A DNA stretch of 32,052 bases from Didymodactylos carnosus (GCA_905250885.1 CAJNOQ010001404.1:1-32052); one strand, 5' to 3'; positions 11,991 through 23,527 are shown, numbered from the stretch's first letter. Translations and numbers: made by a program. The notes: a model not told the origin generated them from the letters alone.

Positions 11991-12997
11991 GTCTCAGCCT
12001 TAGGAATTTGTTGAGAGCTTCACCATACTCATTCAGGGAGTGAGAATAGATATACGATAAAGTTTAATCGATAGGTCAATCTTCAACTTAGAAACAATTT
12101 TCAGTCGATTTTTCGGACTAATATGTTCCGAAGGTAAAGGTAAAATTGTCTTTTAATTATATTCTCAAAGCTCTGTCTGAAGCACTAGATAATCATATGT
12201 TTAATTTAACATGAAACGTTTATTTACTTGAGAATGGAAACGTTTCACAACTCTTTTTGATCTATTTATCGGTTGCTTCCACTTTTTTCAATGATTAAAA
12301 AGACGTTTATACACTTTTGTACCTTCCTTACGTGGGAAATTTATCATTATTGACAGATCACTGGCAACTGGAGGGGCGATAGATGTACTTAAGTCGTCCG
12401 CGAAGAGATCAGTGGAACATATTCCTACAAACCACAACGTATCGTAAGTACTGACTAAAGATTCGTTTTTAATATAGACGTTATTTCATGTCCGCTCAAG
12501 AGACATCCCTAATCTGAAAAACTTAACAATTAATCGGGTGTGCCAAACCATATCGTAAGATTTTTTGTACTCCACATAAATAGCTGAAACATAAGCGTTT
12601 GCTGCGATGTTACTTTCACCTCCCGGTAAACCGATAGAACGCGCATTTGTAGTAAACAATTTTTCCTAAATCCATATTGTACTGGAGGAACGATATAGTT
12701 TGAGTCTGCTCAAATTTTCACTCTTTTAATAATGATTTTTTCAAATAGTTTTTGATGTGTAGCTAGTAAAAATATTGGATGATTTGCTTCTGAAGAGAGT
12801 TGTAGTATATATTGAACCACGCTTCTATTGGTTCAAACATTTTTTAATTCGTAGATGGGAAACAATCGTTTCATGTTAAATGAAACATATAAATATCGAT
12901 TGCTTCAGGTAGAGCTTTGAGAATATAAATAAAAGACAATTTTACCTTTACTTTCCGAATATATTAGTCGGTGTCAAGAAATTCCTAAGGCTGAGAC
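11991..12997. mobile_element. About 1-kb element with long inverted terminal repeats
   Basis: The left end GTCTCAGCCTTAGGAATTT (11991) is repeated in inverted orientation at the right end (12979-12997). Similarity continues inward to the motif AACATGAAACG (left about 12208-12218, right about 12867-12877), passing a shared block around GTAAAGGTAAAATTGTCTTT. The left arm (about 228 bp) has roughly 100 bp extra relative to the right arm (about 130 bp). The 650-bp interior has no recognisable coding sequence. It is probably a non-autonomous DNA transposon or foldback remnant. Confidence 0.7.
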
Positions 12998-13851
12998 TTT
13001 TGCATACTGTAGAATGTGAGTTTAATGAGTTGACTCAAATGATTTTCTCCTGTACCGATTGATTTTTCACGTTCTAAGAAGTTTTTAATTTTTTTTTCAT
13101 ATAAATGCCAACAATCATCCTGATGAAGTAAAATTAAGAATTAGCTATTTAAGGGAGAAGGGGTCCCCTCCCCCTATATGTGTCCTCGAACTATGTCAGT
13201 TTAAAGAGGACACCTGACTACATATATTCTTAAGTTCTTTCGATGAACTGATAAGTATTTCCAGAGTTATTAATTAATTAAATTTAAATTTTAATCATAA
13301 TTTGGGTAGCTAGTTCGCATTTTGCAAAGTTTGTAGCTCGTTTAAAAATAATCGTAGAAATGTCGTTCTTGCATGGTTTGATAGCCAATGGTCTGTTCTT
13401 ATGGTCTGCTGAAAAAAGTTTTCTTAAGACAAATTAATCATGCTAATAAATACTAATTAATATCACTCTGGTGGATTACACTTTTATTTGCAAATTAACA
13501 GTTTATAGGAAACGGTAACGTAATACGCCATTCGATGGAAATTTCCAGACGCTACAAATCCCTGTATTTGTCTTTTCAAAATGTTATCGGTAAGCAGTTA
13601 TTTGTACTCGGTTTTAGGCAGATGGGGTTTATGCTATGGATTTCTCAACAGAGCGGCTGTGAATGTTTTTTGCCAAACTCGAGAACGAGAAGGGACAGAA
13701 AGTTCGGATTTTCAATATTTTGTAGAAAAGGCTTTACTCCATCTCACATACATTTGGTACTTCAGGCGGGTTGGTTTCTCAGGCGGTGTACCTGACAGAT
13801 GAAAACCGATGAGGTTGCCAGATTCTGAGTCTGCGGTGAACTTTTAATTTC

Positions 13852-14073
13852 AACATGGTAACTTAGATAGCTCAAAGTGTTCTCTATAATTCTGCGCAAA
13901 GCCGATTTCTCTATCTGTTGTGCTTCTTGAATGGCAGGCATTTTCGTGAGTCATCCGAAATTCGTTACCATTTGGTCAGGCAAAATGCCTCCCAGTCGAG
14001 AAGCACAACAGATAGAGAGACCAGCTTCGCGCAGAATTCTAGAGAACACTTTGGGCTATCGAGTCACCATGTT
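13852..14073. repeat. Hairpin element with arms of about 95 bp
   Basis: The left arm starting AACATGGTAACTTAGATAGC pairs with the right arm ending at 14073 over about 95 bp, with scattered mismatches and a loop of about 35 bp around 13946-13980. Shared blocks include AAAGTGTTCTCTA, AATTCTGCGC, CTCTATCTGTTGTGCTTCT and GGCATTTT. It is a typical small foldback or MITE-like unit. Confidence 0.8.
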
Positions 14074-14224
14074 ACAATCCGTTAAATTCAAACACAATCG
14101 TCCTTTTCAAACTGACATAGTTTGATAAAGTATGAGGAGCCACCTATTTACTGTAGTGTAAAACTCTTGCCAATGATCCTGCAATAACAAAGCATACTAG
14201 AGTAAAAGTCTTGCTATCAGAATT

Positions 14225-14385
14225 GTGTGCAATGGCCGACTGCAGGAGTAACGTGACCTGTTTTTCAGAGTTAATGGAAAAATCTTGAAAAAAATTAAAT
14301 TTAAATTTTAAAAATTTAAATTTAAAACATATAGACGAAAATTTTGAAAATCAGGCAATGTTACTCCCCCAATCGCATTGCGCAC
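14225..14385. repeat. Degenerate inverted repeat with AT-rich palindromic core
   Basis: GTGTGCAATGGCC followed by GGAGTAAC at the left is mirrored by GTTACTCC followed by GCATTGCGCAC at the right. The centre (about 14295-14327) is an alternating AAATTTAAATTT palindrome. Arms are clearly diverged, so this is an old hairpin unit. Confidence 0.55.
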
Positions 14386-17300
14386 ATTTTTAGTTGCAAA
14401 AGTTTTTTCCACTATGCACCGTTTTTGCAGCATCCCATGGGAAAAAAATTTTGTAACTCAATTTTGGTGACTTTTTTACGTTTGTAACCCCATAAAGGGG
14501 GGTTATTCTGGTGTGGCCCATAGAACTGTACAACATTTCGAAATAAAAACGGCGGGGCGGGAGGATCCTTCCTTAAGCTGGAAATGTTATGAATGGTTAT
14601 TGAAGATTTTTAAAGCTAAGAAAAAATGGATATCTAGAGTGACATTTTGACCTTGATGCATGTTTTCCTTTTTACCATATAAACCAACTTTACCAAAAAA
14701 AAGGGTAAATATTCGTTTTTATCTACTTAAAACTAGTTTCAAAAAATTACTTTTTGCTTGGGCACATAAGTCTCACAGACAGAGTCTCCGACAACTTTTC
14801 ATAAGCTGAAACTTCCTAAGATGATCGATGGTGATGTCTGATGAGAAAAATAAGCTTTAGATGTATAAATTGACTTGTTTTTATCTTAAGAGAATGTTCA
14901 ATAATCAAAGAAAAATATTCTGAGGATTTCATCGTCGGAGAACTAGGAATGTTTAGTTCGAGCATCTTCTACACGACAAAAGCCATGTTGATTGCAGTTG
15001 AAGATTTTTATTTATGAGAGAACCACAGGCAAAAATAACTTTGCATGCTTACAAATTTTACAAATCATTTATGAGTCAACAGACTAATGGACTGTGTGTA
15101 ATTAATCGATTTAATGTCCTTTCTTTTCTTCAGTCGAAAGTGTATACCACAAACAACATGTTCTTCCGCAACCAGGATTCTAGATCCTTCATTCAATGGA
15201 GAGAATAGCAGAAAATTATGACGAATGCAGTATCTTCTATTATCCGAAATAATGGACAATTCGTTCTAGCACTTTATTTAATCCTAGTGAAAAACTGACA
15301 TAGGATGTAGAGACCTGCAAAGCGGACTGGGCCATTGGAACACTTTCTCTGACTTAAGCTGATCGGAAAAAGTACCTGTTGTTTTTTATGAAAAAGATGA
15401 AAAATACGACGCACCTCTTCGCAGAAAGTAAGTTGAAGCACTTCCGCAAAAGTAGATTTTCATAATGATCTGTGAAACTACCACCTTTTTGCCATGAAGC
15501 ATTTTTATGCAGTTCTCAAATTTCTTTTACAGAGAGATACGTCAACTTTTAGCTTCAAAATCACGAAAATCGCAATTTCAGCACCTCCAGTTTGAAGTGC
15601 TGATTCCAAACATGTCATTGGTTTCGTTAAAAATGCTTTCCGAGCGTAACAATTCGATTTTATGTGAAAAAATACGAGATTTTAGAAAACCCAGTGTATG
15701 ATCTAGAGACATTTGAGTATCTTTGTGCTAATTTTACGGATGTAACACATGAGCAAGAACATTTGGGCAAAGTTTGAAGAAGAATGAAAGCTGGCTAAAC
15801 CACTCACACTCAAATACTTAGCTTCAAAATCACGAAAATCGTATTTCTAGCAATCTTCTATTAAGTGTTATTAAAAAACAACCACAGTTATCTCATCTCT
15901 TAACAGCAGAACCCAGATAATCTCTATAAAAACCTGGTGAAAGCCTGTGCTACGAACTTATCTTTTATGAATTTTTGACGTAGATCTTATATGTGACTTA
16001 ATTATACATTTATCTCAAAATCATATTTTTTCACTAATATCTATGTGTATTATTTTTGTCATCAAAATAATTATTATAGTGAAATATTCGCATTGACTAG
16101 TTGTAGTAGTACTCATTGTAGCTCAATTTCGGACACATTGCCTAGGTTTTATTTTAATACAGACCACTCTTTTCTCTACAAAACAGCATAAAATTTAGCT
16201 TGGTTAAACATCAGTGAAGCGTCCCAAATCGGTTTTAAAGAAATAAGTTAGTTTTCTTCGATTATGAATTTTATAAACTAGTATAGATGTTGGAACGATT
16301 TTTCAGAGATACGTCGGACAAAAATTCTGTATCTTGATCATTTTCGACTTCTAAGGTGTAAAAATTTAGCTTTTGAGATAATTATGAATGCCCTTTCTGA
16401 TACTTATACAAAAGATGTGGGTCAAATTCTGGCTGCATAACACTCTCTCTGCGGCCTACTCGATGTTAGTGCAACCACCCTCTTAATGGATACTTAATTT
16501 TTAGCTTCTTCCTTGCCAAAGTGGTTCCGATAGAAAATTTATCAGATATAGTAGTTTTCTCGCTATATTCGAAAGATTCTTGACTGTGCTACAATTGGTA
16601 AATCATAATGGTCTTAAACAGAAGAACAAACAAAAAAAATTCTTCTTCTTCATTCTATTTTAGTCTAGTAACATCAAAAAAGAGAGAGTGAATTTACATT
16701 GTTCCATCGACCTACCGACATTTTTCGTTCGTTCTGCGTGTTAACTCGATTTGAATAGAGGCAAAATAATGTGTGCTAAGATGAGCATATATTGTTCGAT
16801 ACTCTGCAAAGAAATTTAGAACAATGAGATTTCTGCGTGCTTAAAAAATGAGTATCATAGATATTATTATTAATTAGTTTGAAGAAATGTTGAAAAAAAA
16901 ATTGATGCTCTGTATGTCATCGTGAACTTTTCAGTGTGTAAGTCAAACAGATTTTCTTTTTTACTTCTTGACTGCATTGAAGACAGGGTAGACTCCAATT
17001 CTCAGAAAAACAGCACGAGTCTACAACAGTAATTAGAAAAGTTCGTTCTGCATAATTCTGCACCAATTCTCCTTTTACTATCAATTTGTTATAGATATGA
17101 TTTGTTTCTCCTAAATACGAAATTCTTATCAACAGCTTTTTCCAGCAGAAAAAGTTGTTAAGAATTTTTCTGTTTTTCTTGCGTTTTGTGGTATGGTATA
17201 CAGCAGCCAAGAATCGTGTTTGAAGCACAGAAACGACTGTTAGAAAGAGAACAGGCAACTGCGATATATTTTGCGCGTAAAGTGTGTGATTTAAAACTGA

Positions 17301-17937
17301 CAACACACAAACGAGTCCAAAATATATATTTATTACGTCGATAGACATTATGCATTTGTTCAGGGATTTTTGTTTTTATGTCGACAGACATTATGTGTTT
17401 TTGCAGGGATTTTGTTCTTCTTTTTTTTAATTAGTTACTTTTTTTTGCAAAATGTGAGCAAGATGATCTAGAGAACTACATTCTAGTAGAAACATTCTAA
17501 AAACGGGATGACGTTCTTTGGGCACTGTATATTGACCATTGTACATTCCTTTCTTAAAAAATGGCATAGATTGAGCGCCATAATTCCAGTAAGTGGAAGA
17601 AAAATGTCTTTTAGACTTAGAAACTTTTCGTATACTTATAAGAGTTGATTGTTCGGCACCACTTTTTAATTAAAACTTGATTACTACTGTAAATCATCGA
17701 GAAGAGTAAAGTTTTTTCAACTTTTTAACGATCTCTCTGTCTCTGTTAATATGACCGATGTCTGTCGACATCGCAACCTGTGCGCAGCACAACTGCGTTC
17801 TATTTTAACTTGTTTCTCTTTGAGGCGACAATGTGTGTTCCCAGTTTTGAATCAAAATCAATTATGCCAAAAAATTAAAATCTCAGTATACCATCGGTTC
17901 TCACAATATGTATTGCGAGTGAGTAATCGCTATTTGT
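14386..17937. other. Intergenic, no gene recognised
   Basis: About 3.5 kb of AT-rich DNA with only short, unrelated reading frames and no recognisable protein motif. Small repeats inside it are a 23-bp direct repeat (TAGCTTCAAAATCACGAAAA core, at about 15549 and 15819) and a 43-bp imperfect tandem pair at about 17337-17420. Confidence 0.5.
17337..17420. repeat. 43-bp tandem repeat, two copies
   Basis: Two adjacent units starting GTCGATAGACATTATG and GTCGACAGACATTATG, each running through a CAGGGATTTT motif, with a period of 43 bp and a few mismatches. Confidence 0.8.
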
Positions 17938-18036
17938 TTTTCAGTTAAAACATGAAATATTCTACAAGCGTCTTCTTATCAGCATGCTATTTTTACTGAC
18001 ACGTAATACATTTTAACAATTACTACCTTAATTTTG
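17938..18036. repeat. 99-bp direct repeat, upstream copy
   Basis: This copy matches 19179-19277 at 93 of 99 positions (six substitutions, no indel). It is itself bracketed by a 16-bp direct repeat, GTAATCGCTATTTGTT (about 17922-17937 and 18036-18051). The second copy lies just upstream of the lipase start, so this may be a duplicated piece of that gene's upstream region. Confidence 0.9.
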
Positions 18037-18341
18037 TAATCGCTATTTGTTGGGAGTTAATGGAATACCATTAACGCAGGGTCATGATTGAGATTAGGGA
18101 TTCACTAGGCGTTCTTCGTTCCTTTACGCACTATACCGCGCTTGCGGTTTTTCGGTGGTCGTAGTTAGTTTCTATATTTCGTGTTACTAAATCATGTTAT
18201 TTTACGTTTAAGTTAGTCAACATCACTTCTAATTTCTAAAAGAAACTCATCTAACTAAAATTTCGACTAGCCCTTTCCACCGTTAGTGGAGTTCACTCAT
18301 TAGATTTCCTTAATGTATTCTCATCTGCGGTGTTCACTTAA

Positions 18342-18591
18342 CCCTTTCTTGCCCTATGGCCCCTATAGGGACCATTTTATATGAATTTAGTTCACTTGAA
18401 TTAGCGAATGTCTCGCAATACTAAGCGATCTTTATCTAATAGGCTACAGTCTATGCGCTCAACCTGCGCCCTACCCTACCCTGTAAAGTTTGCACCCTAC
18501 CCTACCCTAATAGGACAGGATAGGGTAGGGTCATCCTGTACACCTCTATTGTCCTTCAGAACCGTCAGGTTTAACCAAAGGCAAGAAAGGA
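18342..18591. mobile_element. piggyBac-like MITE flanked by TTAA
   Basis: A 250-bp unit begins CCCTTTCTTGCC and ends GGCAAGAAAGGA, so the terminal inverted repeats match at 11 of 12 positions. It is flanked on both sides by TTAA (18338-18341 and 18592-18595), the target duplication specific to the piggyBac superfamily, whose termini usually begin CCC or CCY. Next to the left end is a small palindrome (CCCTATGGCCCCTATAGGG). The interior holds CCCTA-type repeats in both orientations around 18465-18530, able to form a hairpin. No transposase is encoded. Confidence 0.75.
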
Positions 18592-18819
18592 TTAATTTTC
18601 TTGTTCTATGACGAGTATGATGAGTAAACCGGGGGGAACCGAAGGCTCCAGATGAGTACTAAAGTTCTTCATCTCGATTAGTTCAACTACCAATCAATCC
18701 AACTTCTGGTATTGATACAATCTAAATGACTACCAAACGACTAGCATCGTACTACACTAACAACATTCTGATATATAAGGAACTATACACTGCATCTATT
18801 ATAACTGCAGTTGACGACC

Positions 18820-18860
18820 TTAGTCTCAGCGCAGTCTATCATAGACTGCGCTGAGACTAA
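18820..18860. repeat. Perfect 41-bp palindrome
   Basis: Two 20-nt arms (left arm TTAGTCTCAGCGCAGTCTAT) pair without a mismatch around a single central C at 18840. Confidence 0.95.
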
Positions 18861-18882
18861 CAACAAAGAACAAATCTCAGAT

Positions 18883-18939
18883 CAGAACAAATCTAGTAGC
18901 GCTTCATAGAGTCTATGAAGCGCTACTAGATTTGTTCTG
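18883..18939. repeat. Perfect 57-bp palindrome
   Basis: Two 28-nt arms, beginning CAGAACAAATCTAGTAGCG, pair without a mismatch around a single central G at 18911. It lies 22 bp after the 41-bp palindrome. The loop-less structure is unlike the imperfect hairpins elsewhere in the window. Confidence 0.95.
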
Positions 18940-19178
18940 CGCGACATAGGTCAACCAACCATCGGAGTGCTTCGCTCCTACCACAGTTGCTCTGTCGATC
19001 TTAGTCACAAGTAGCTGACGACGAACGATCTCAGACTCCTTTGCCAGTTGTTCGTCTAGCTTTTACTACGGGTATTCTTCTATGTGCCTGTTTAGTGTAT
19101 GTATGTAAGAGCATTTTCTTTAATAAATGCCCACAATGTCAATCTTAGTCTCACACAACAGGAAGCGATAAGCATGAA

Positions 19179-19277
19179 TTTTCAGTTAAAACATGGAATA
19201 TTCTACAAGCGCCTTCTTATTAGCGTGCTATTTTTACTGACACGTAATACATCTTAACAATTACTACCTTGATTTTG
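19179..19277. repeat. 99-bp direct repeat, downstream copy
   Basis: The partner of 17938-18036 (93 of 99 identical). It ends 55 bp before the proposed lipase start codon, so it may contain promoter or 5' UTR sequence of that gene. Confidence 0.9.
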
Positions 19278-19332
19278 AATCAATATAATGTTTTTTATTT
19301 TTATCAATTTTAAGGTGATCAATCAAGCCGAC

Positions 19333-22300
19333 ATGACTAATGAGATCAGATCACCATCAACCAACAACATTCATAGTGGTATCATTCGGATTGAAGAGGA
19401 GGAAGATGGCGAAACTATGCATGAAAAGAAACAATTTCATCAATCGCAAGCGCATCCTTATAACCAACGATTATTATTGAAAATTATTAAAGTGTTTTTC
19501 TATCTCTTTTCTGACTGTTTATTTTCACGATTACTCTCATTTATATTTATAAATCAAGCTGCCGTCATGTGGTTAGGCTCATCTGTGAACTTTATTCTAC
19601 AATTACTCTTTGTACCATTTTCATGGAGTAGCCAACCACGATCATCAAATATTATGGCTTTCCTGGGCTCATATTCTATGATTCCCAGCATTGTGGCATT
19701 CTCAGCACATTATTTTTGGTTTCTTGTACAAATTGGATGCCACTGTTTTACGAAAACCTTACGTAAGATATTAATTGGTATTGTCACACTCAAAATGAAC
19801 ACGCATAATCCTTAACTGACTTTTATAACAAGTTTTGAAAGAGAGAATAACATCGACTCGTTAAGTGCAAGAAAATCTAAGATGTACACTCGTAAAACGA
19901 TTATAGGCAAAACAAAAGTCATTTGTGTGATTAGAGCGAAAAAGTTATGTATATTCATGTGATACTACCATTCACTTCCATTTCAAAATAAGAATGAATT
20001 CTCAATCATGATAGATAAAGAGTTCGAACAGCGCCTATTTTGGATTATCAACTGATGTAAGAAAAGGCCATCATCATCTATCTATAAAGAGTTATTCAGA
20101 GTACCGTAGAGTTCGTTCAATTTAGAAATGTATAGTAAATAAAAATTATTTCTACCATACTTTAGAATTTAGAGATAGTTGAATATTCTAATCGTGAATC
20201 TTTTAGAAAATGATTATGGATTGACATTTCATTTGTGTTTTTAGGCAATAAGAACAGTACATTTCGTAATAATGCTCTATTATTTTTTATTGATAATGAA
20301 ATTGAATTTATTCATTTAAATGTAAAACAGATTTATCGTCTCTTCATTACACTTTCATCTGTTGCTTACATTATTTATTACATGAATAAAGATTTATTAA
20401 ATTGTTTTATTGTACCAAGTGGACAAGTTCCATTGGCACTTATGTGGGGTTTACATTTATTACATCTACTTGGATTAAATATTTTTGTCGTTCTGACGGT
20501 CAAACAAAATTGGAATAAAGTTGATGAAGAAAAAGATGGCGAACATATTGATCATCAATCCCCGTATTTCTCTTATATTTACATTGTCACTGTTTTAATT
20601 TTATTTCCTATTATATTTCTACTTCTTTGTATATTTATACATGTCGGATTTCTACTGTTTTATGTGGTATGGATATTTATGTTTCATCAAACATGGCAAC
20701 CACCTCCATCTCAGAATGTGAGTTTTTTTTGATATTTTTATCATTTTTGAACATTATCATTTTTGCTTTAGTTATTAAATGAAAATCGAAAAAATGTACG
20801 AAATATTCGTTTAAATGATTTAAATCATATTTATTGTTCAAATATTTGTAGTATTTTTTTTAATGGTCCATTAGATCGTTATTATTCTCGTACGATTGTG
20901 ACGCGTTCCACCCGAGTATTCACCTATAAAGTATTTATTCTGTTTCTTCAATCAATTATATTGACATCTCTCACATTTATTCTTAAAAAATCAACAGTTA
21001 AAATCACTTCAATAGAAAGAACACTTGAAATATGTATTATGTTAATATTAAGTTTAATTATATTAATACTATTATTACCACCGTTTATACACAAATTAAA
21101 CATTCTAAGAATACAAATAAATTTAATACAATGTCTACTCATTGGAGTTTTTAGCATGTTGATTATTGGTAGGATGTCATATCTTCTTCGTTTTATCTTA
21201 TATCATCATCTTTATTTATTGTTTTAGGTTTCGTTATTTTAATCAAAAGTCATTCTTCTAATAAATTTATGTTGGCTATATGTATCTCACCTCCACTTTT
21301 TTACTCTATTTTAACTCTTATTTTTTATACATATCATATTATCCGTGATTGTTATCATTTCATCTTCAATAATTTTACGTTTCCATGCCGTTCTGGTCTC
21401 ATGGAGTGGTTAGAATGTCATCATAGTATTTCGATTTATATTAATGCTTATTATGCTATGTTCATTATTCTATCTCTACTCGGCTTTGCTGGTCTTACAT
21501 TGGCCACATCGATGTATTATTTCAATAATCAACGAGTTAATGAAGATTCGACAAAAAAAATTGATTTATTTGGAAATTATTTATTACCTGATATGAGTAA
21601 TCAATCATCTGTCGAAAGAATGGAAGCTTGCAATTGGCAATTTACAGGATTAAATATTCAGGATATTGTACTGTTAGCGGCTCTAGCTTATCAACCTACT
21701 CAACAATTGGAAAAAGAAATTAAACATTTTTATCCGTCTCAGTTTCAATTTGAATTAGATTTAGAACATAGTCATTATCAAGCGTATGGTTATGGAAATA
21801 TTACCTATTTTACGTTGATATCAAGATCACATGATATTCTTATTGTATCAATAAGAGGTAAAGTTTAAAATTAAAAATGATTTAGATGAAATATGTTTTA
21901 TTCTTCTTGTAGGTACAAAACTATTGTATGAATGGCTGATTGATTTCGATATGTGGAATGAGTCATTTATTTATCAAATTTTATCCATTTTATTTCCTTG
22001 GTCAAAATTATTTCCTGAATATTTAAATTCTCGTATTATTAAACATTTATCCATTCTTGAAAGATTAGTAAATCAAAATTTAAAACAATCAAAACGTTTT
22101 TATGTTCAACAACTGGTACCAAAATTAAAAGTTATTCGACAAAAGTATCCGAAAATACGATCGTTTATCATATTAGGACATAGTCTCGGTGGAGGATTAG
22201 CTAAATTAGCCGGAATAGCGTTGAATGATACAAATGTATTGATTTCGATATCAGGACCAGGTATTACCTATTCACATGCTAAAATGGATGAAACAAAACA

Positions 22301-23394
22301 TGTTTCAATGGATACAATAAACAAACGAATATTTAATTTATATAACGATAGGTAAGAGGGTAAATGTTCATTCTATAATTTGTCTTTGAAATTATCTTAA
22401 ATCAATGAATAAAAATAAGGAGACTTTAGAAACTATAAATAATTACGGTTAGATCAGAATAAATCAGTCAGTATTTTGCTCATATCTAAGTTGGATTTTA
22501 CCTCCTGAACTTTATTCATGACCATCCGTCATTTCTACGATACATCGTACTAGACTTATGACAGTTCACGGTTTCCGTTTCTACACCAGAAATGATCCAG
22601 TAGCTCATATTCATAGAAACGAGTGATGGATGACTCATCAGATCTAGCTCGTGTTCGAACGAGAACTATAGTTGCTTCTGAACGAGGAACTGTTGATGTT
22701 CTGGTTGTTTGTGCTCTCTTAATTTATTATACAGTGAATCTTTTGGAAAAGCAAGCAAACTAATATAGAGCACAAACAAGTAGAGCATCAACAATTCCTT
22801 GTTCAGAAACAGCTATAATTCCCGTTCGAACGCAAACTAGAACTGGTGAGTCATCCATTACTCGTTCCTAGGAAGGTGAACTGACGGCTCGTCTTTAGTT
22901 CGGGAAAAAAAACTAAAAAACAGCTTCTGTTCAATAAACGAGAGCGGAGGAATAGTTTCCGTCATCGAGGAACTGCAGCTTAATGAATATTGAACTGTCA
23001 TAAATCTACCTCGTACATGTGCATCAAGAATCGGGAATCTGGCTCGAATGATCACGTCTATACGTATAAATAAATTTATTTAACTCAATTATGTCAGAAA
23101 AAATCATGCCATCATACTTTTGATAGCCTTTTGCACACTAAGCGATTTGAGATTCTCTAAACAAATGTATTATTACACTATAAACTAGGATTGTCAATAA
23201 CTAAATAATATATTTTTTATAGGGATATTGTGTCATGGGCGGATAAACAAGAAGGATTAACTCAACAAATGATGTGCCCAAAACATTTTAATTTCTTTCA
23301 ATGCCATTACATAAATCCATTTTTATGCCATGTAGTTAAAGAATGTGGAAATACTAGATTATTTCATGTTAACCAAAAAATATGTGATCTGTAA
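19333..23394 (+). CDS. Multi-pass membrane class 3 lipase
   Basis: Six exons: 19333-19762, 20245-20717, 20772-21168, 21228-21857, 21913-22351, 23223-23394, giving 846 residues with matching phases and GT-AG introns. The ATG at 19333 (MTNEIRSP) opens a hydrophilic leader. An in-frame ATG at 19288 is possible but sits in an AT-rich hydrophobic stretch. Exons 1-4 encode many hydrophobic segments, roughly ten membrane spans. The C-terminal lipase domain has the oxyanion-type motif VSIRGT near residue 640, the nucleophile elbow GHSLGGG (Ser about 734), an acid motif YNDRDIVSW (Asp about 791) and a Cys-rich end with a likely catalytic His (FQCHY, about 818). N-terminal membrane spans followed by a lipase 3 domain recall diacylglycerol lipases, but the Cys-rich tail ending in ECG differs, so substrate is uncertain. 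It probably cleaves acylglycerols at a membrane. Introns 1 (482 bp) and 5 (871 bp) are enlarged. Confidence 0.85.
22547..23017. repeat. Foldback element in lipase intron 5
   Basis: Inner arms 22619-22721 and 22763-22865 pair over about 100 bp with scattered mismatches, starting ACGAGTGATGGATGACTCAT on the left. Outer arms (22547-22568 and 22992-23017, sharing TTATGACAGTTCA) pair beyond an unpaired zone. It explains most of the extra length of this intron. Confidence 0.75.
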
Positions 23395-23521
23395 TATTGA
23401 TTTCTATCCACTATTTTCGATAGTCTTTCAAAACCATTTAGATCTAATCTAAACTAGAGAGATAACTGCCTTTGTTGTATTTATAGATATTATAAATGTG
23501 TAATATTATTTTCTTGACTTC

Positions 23522-23527
23522 AATAAA
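23522..23527 (+). promoter_or_regulatory. Probable polyadenylation signal of the lipase gene
   Basis: AATAAA about 130 bp downstream of the lipase stop codon, followed by a second overlapping AATAAA. The position fits a short 3' UTR. Confidence 0.55.

Larger units (their letters stand above)
18048..19160. mobile_element. LTR-like or TIR-bounded element between the 99-bp repeats
   Basis: The body starts TGTTGGGAG and ends CTCACACAACA, giving the TG...CA ends with a short TGTTG/CAACA inversion usual for a retroelement LTR. An AATAAA occurs about 40 bp before the right end, as in an LTR polyadenylation region. Similarity between the ends extends slightly outward (ATCGCT...TGTTG at both), which fits a TIR element instead. 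No 5-bp target duplication is visible and no coding frame for a polymerase or transposase is present. It contains a nested piggyBac-like MITE and two perfect palindromes. Confidence 0.45.

Noticed and set aside
13535-13802. Two overlapping plus-strand frames of 73 and 86 codons
   Set aside because: They overlap in different frames, show no family motif and adjoin a hairpin element; treated as non-coding.
16917-17348. 143-codon minus-strand frame
   Set aside because: No recognisable domain, AT-driven composition, overlaps another unrelated frame and the 43-bp tandem repeat; most likely chance.
18465-18530. CCCTA/TAGGG repeats as an interstitial telomere
   Set aside because: Only a few irregular units, in both orientations and inside a MITE; too short and disordered to call telomeric.
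18408-18611. 67-codon plus-strand frame
   Set aside because: It lies almost wholly inside the piggyBac-like MITE and spans its CCCTA repeats, so it is not a gene.
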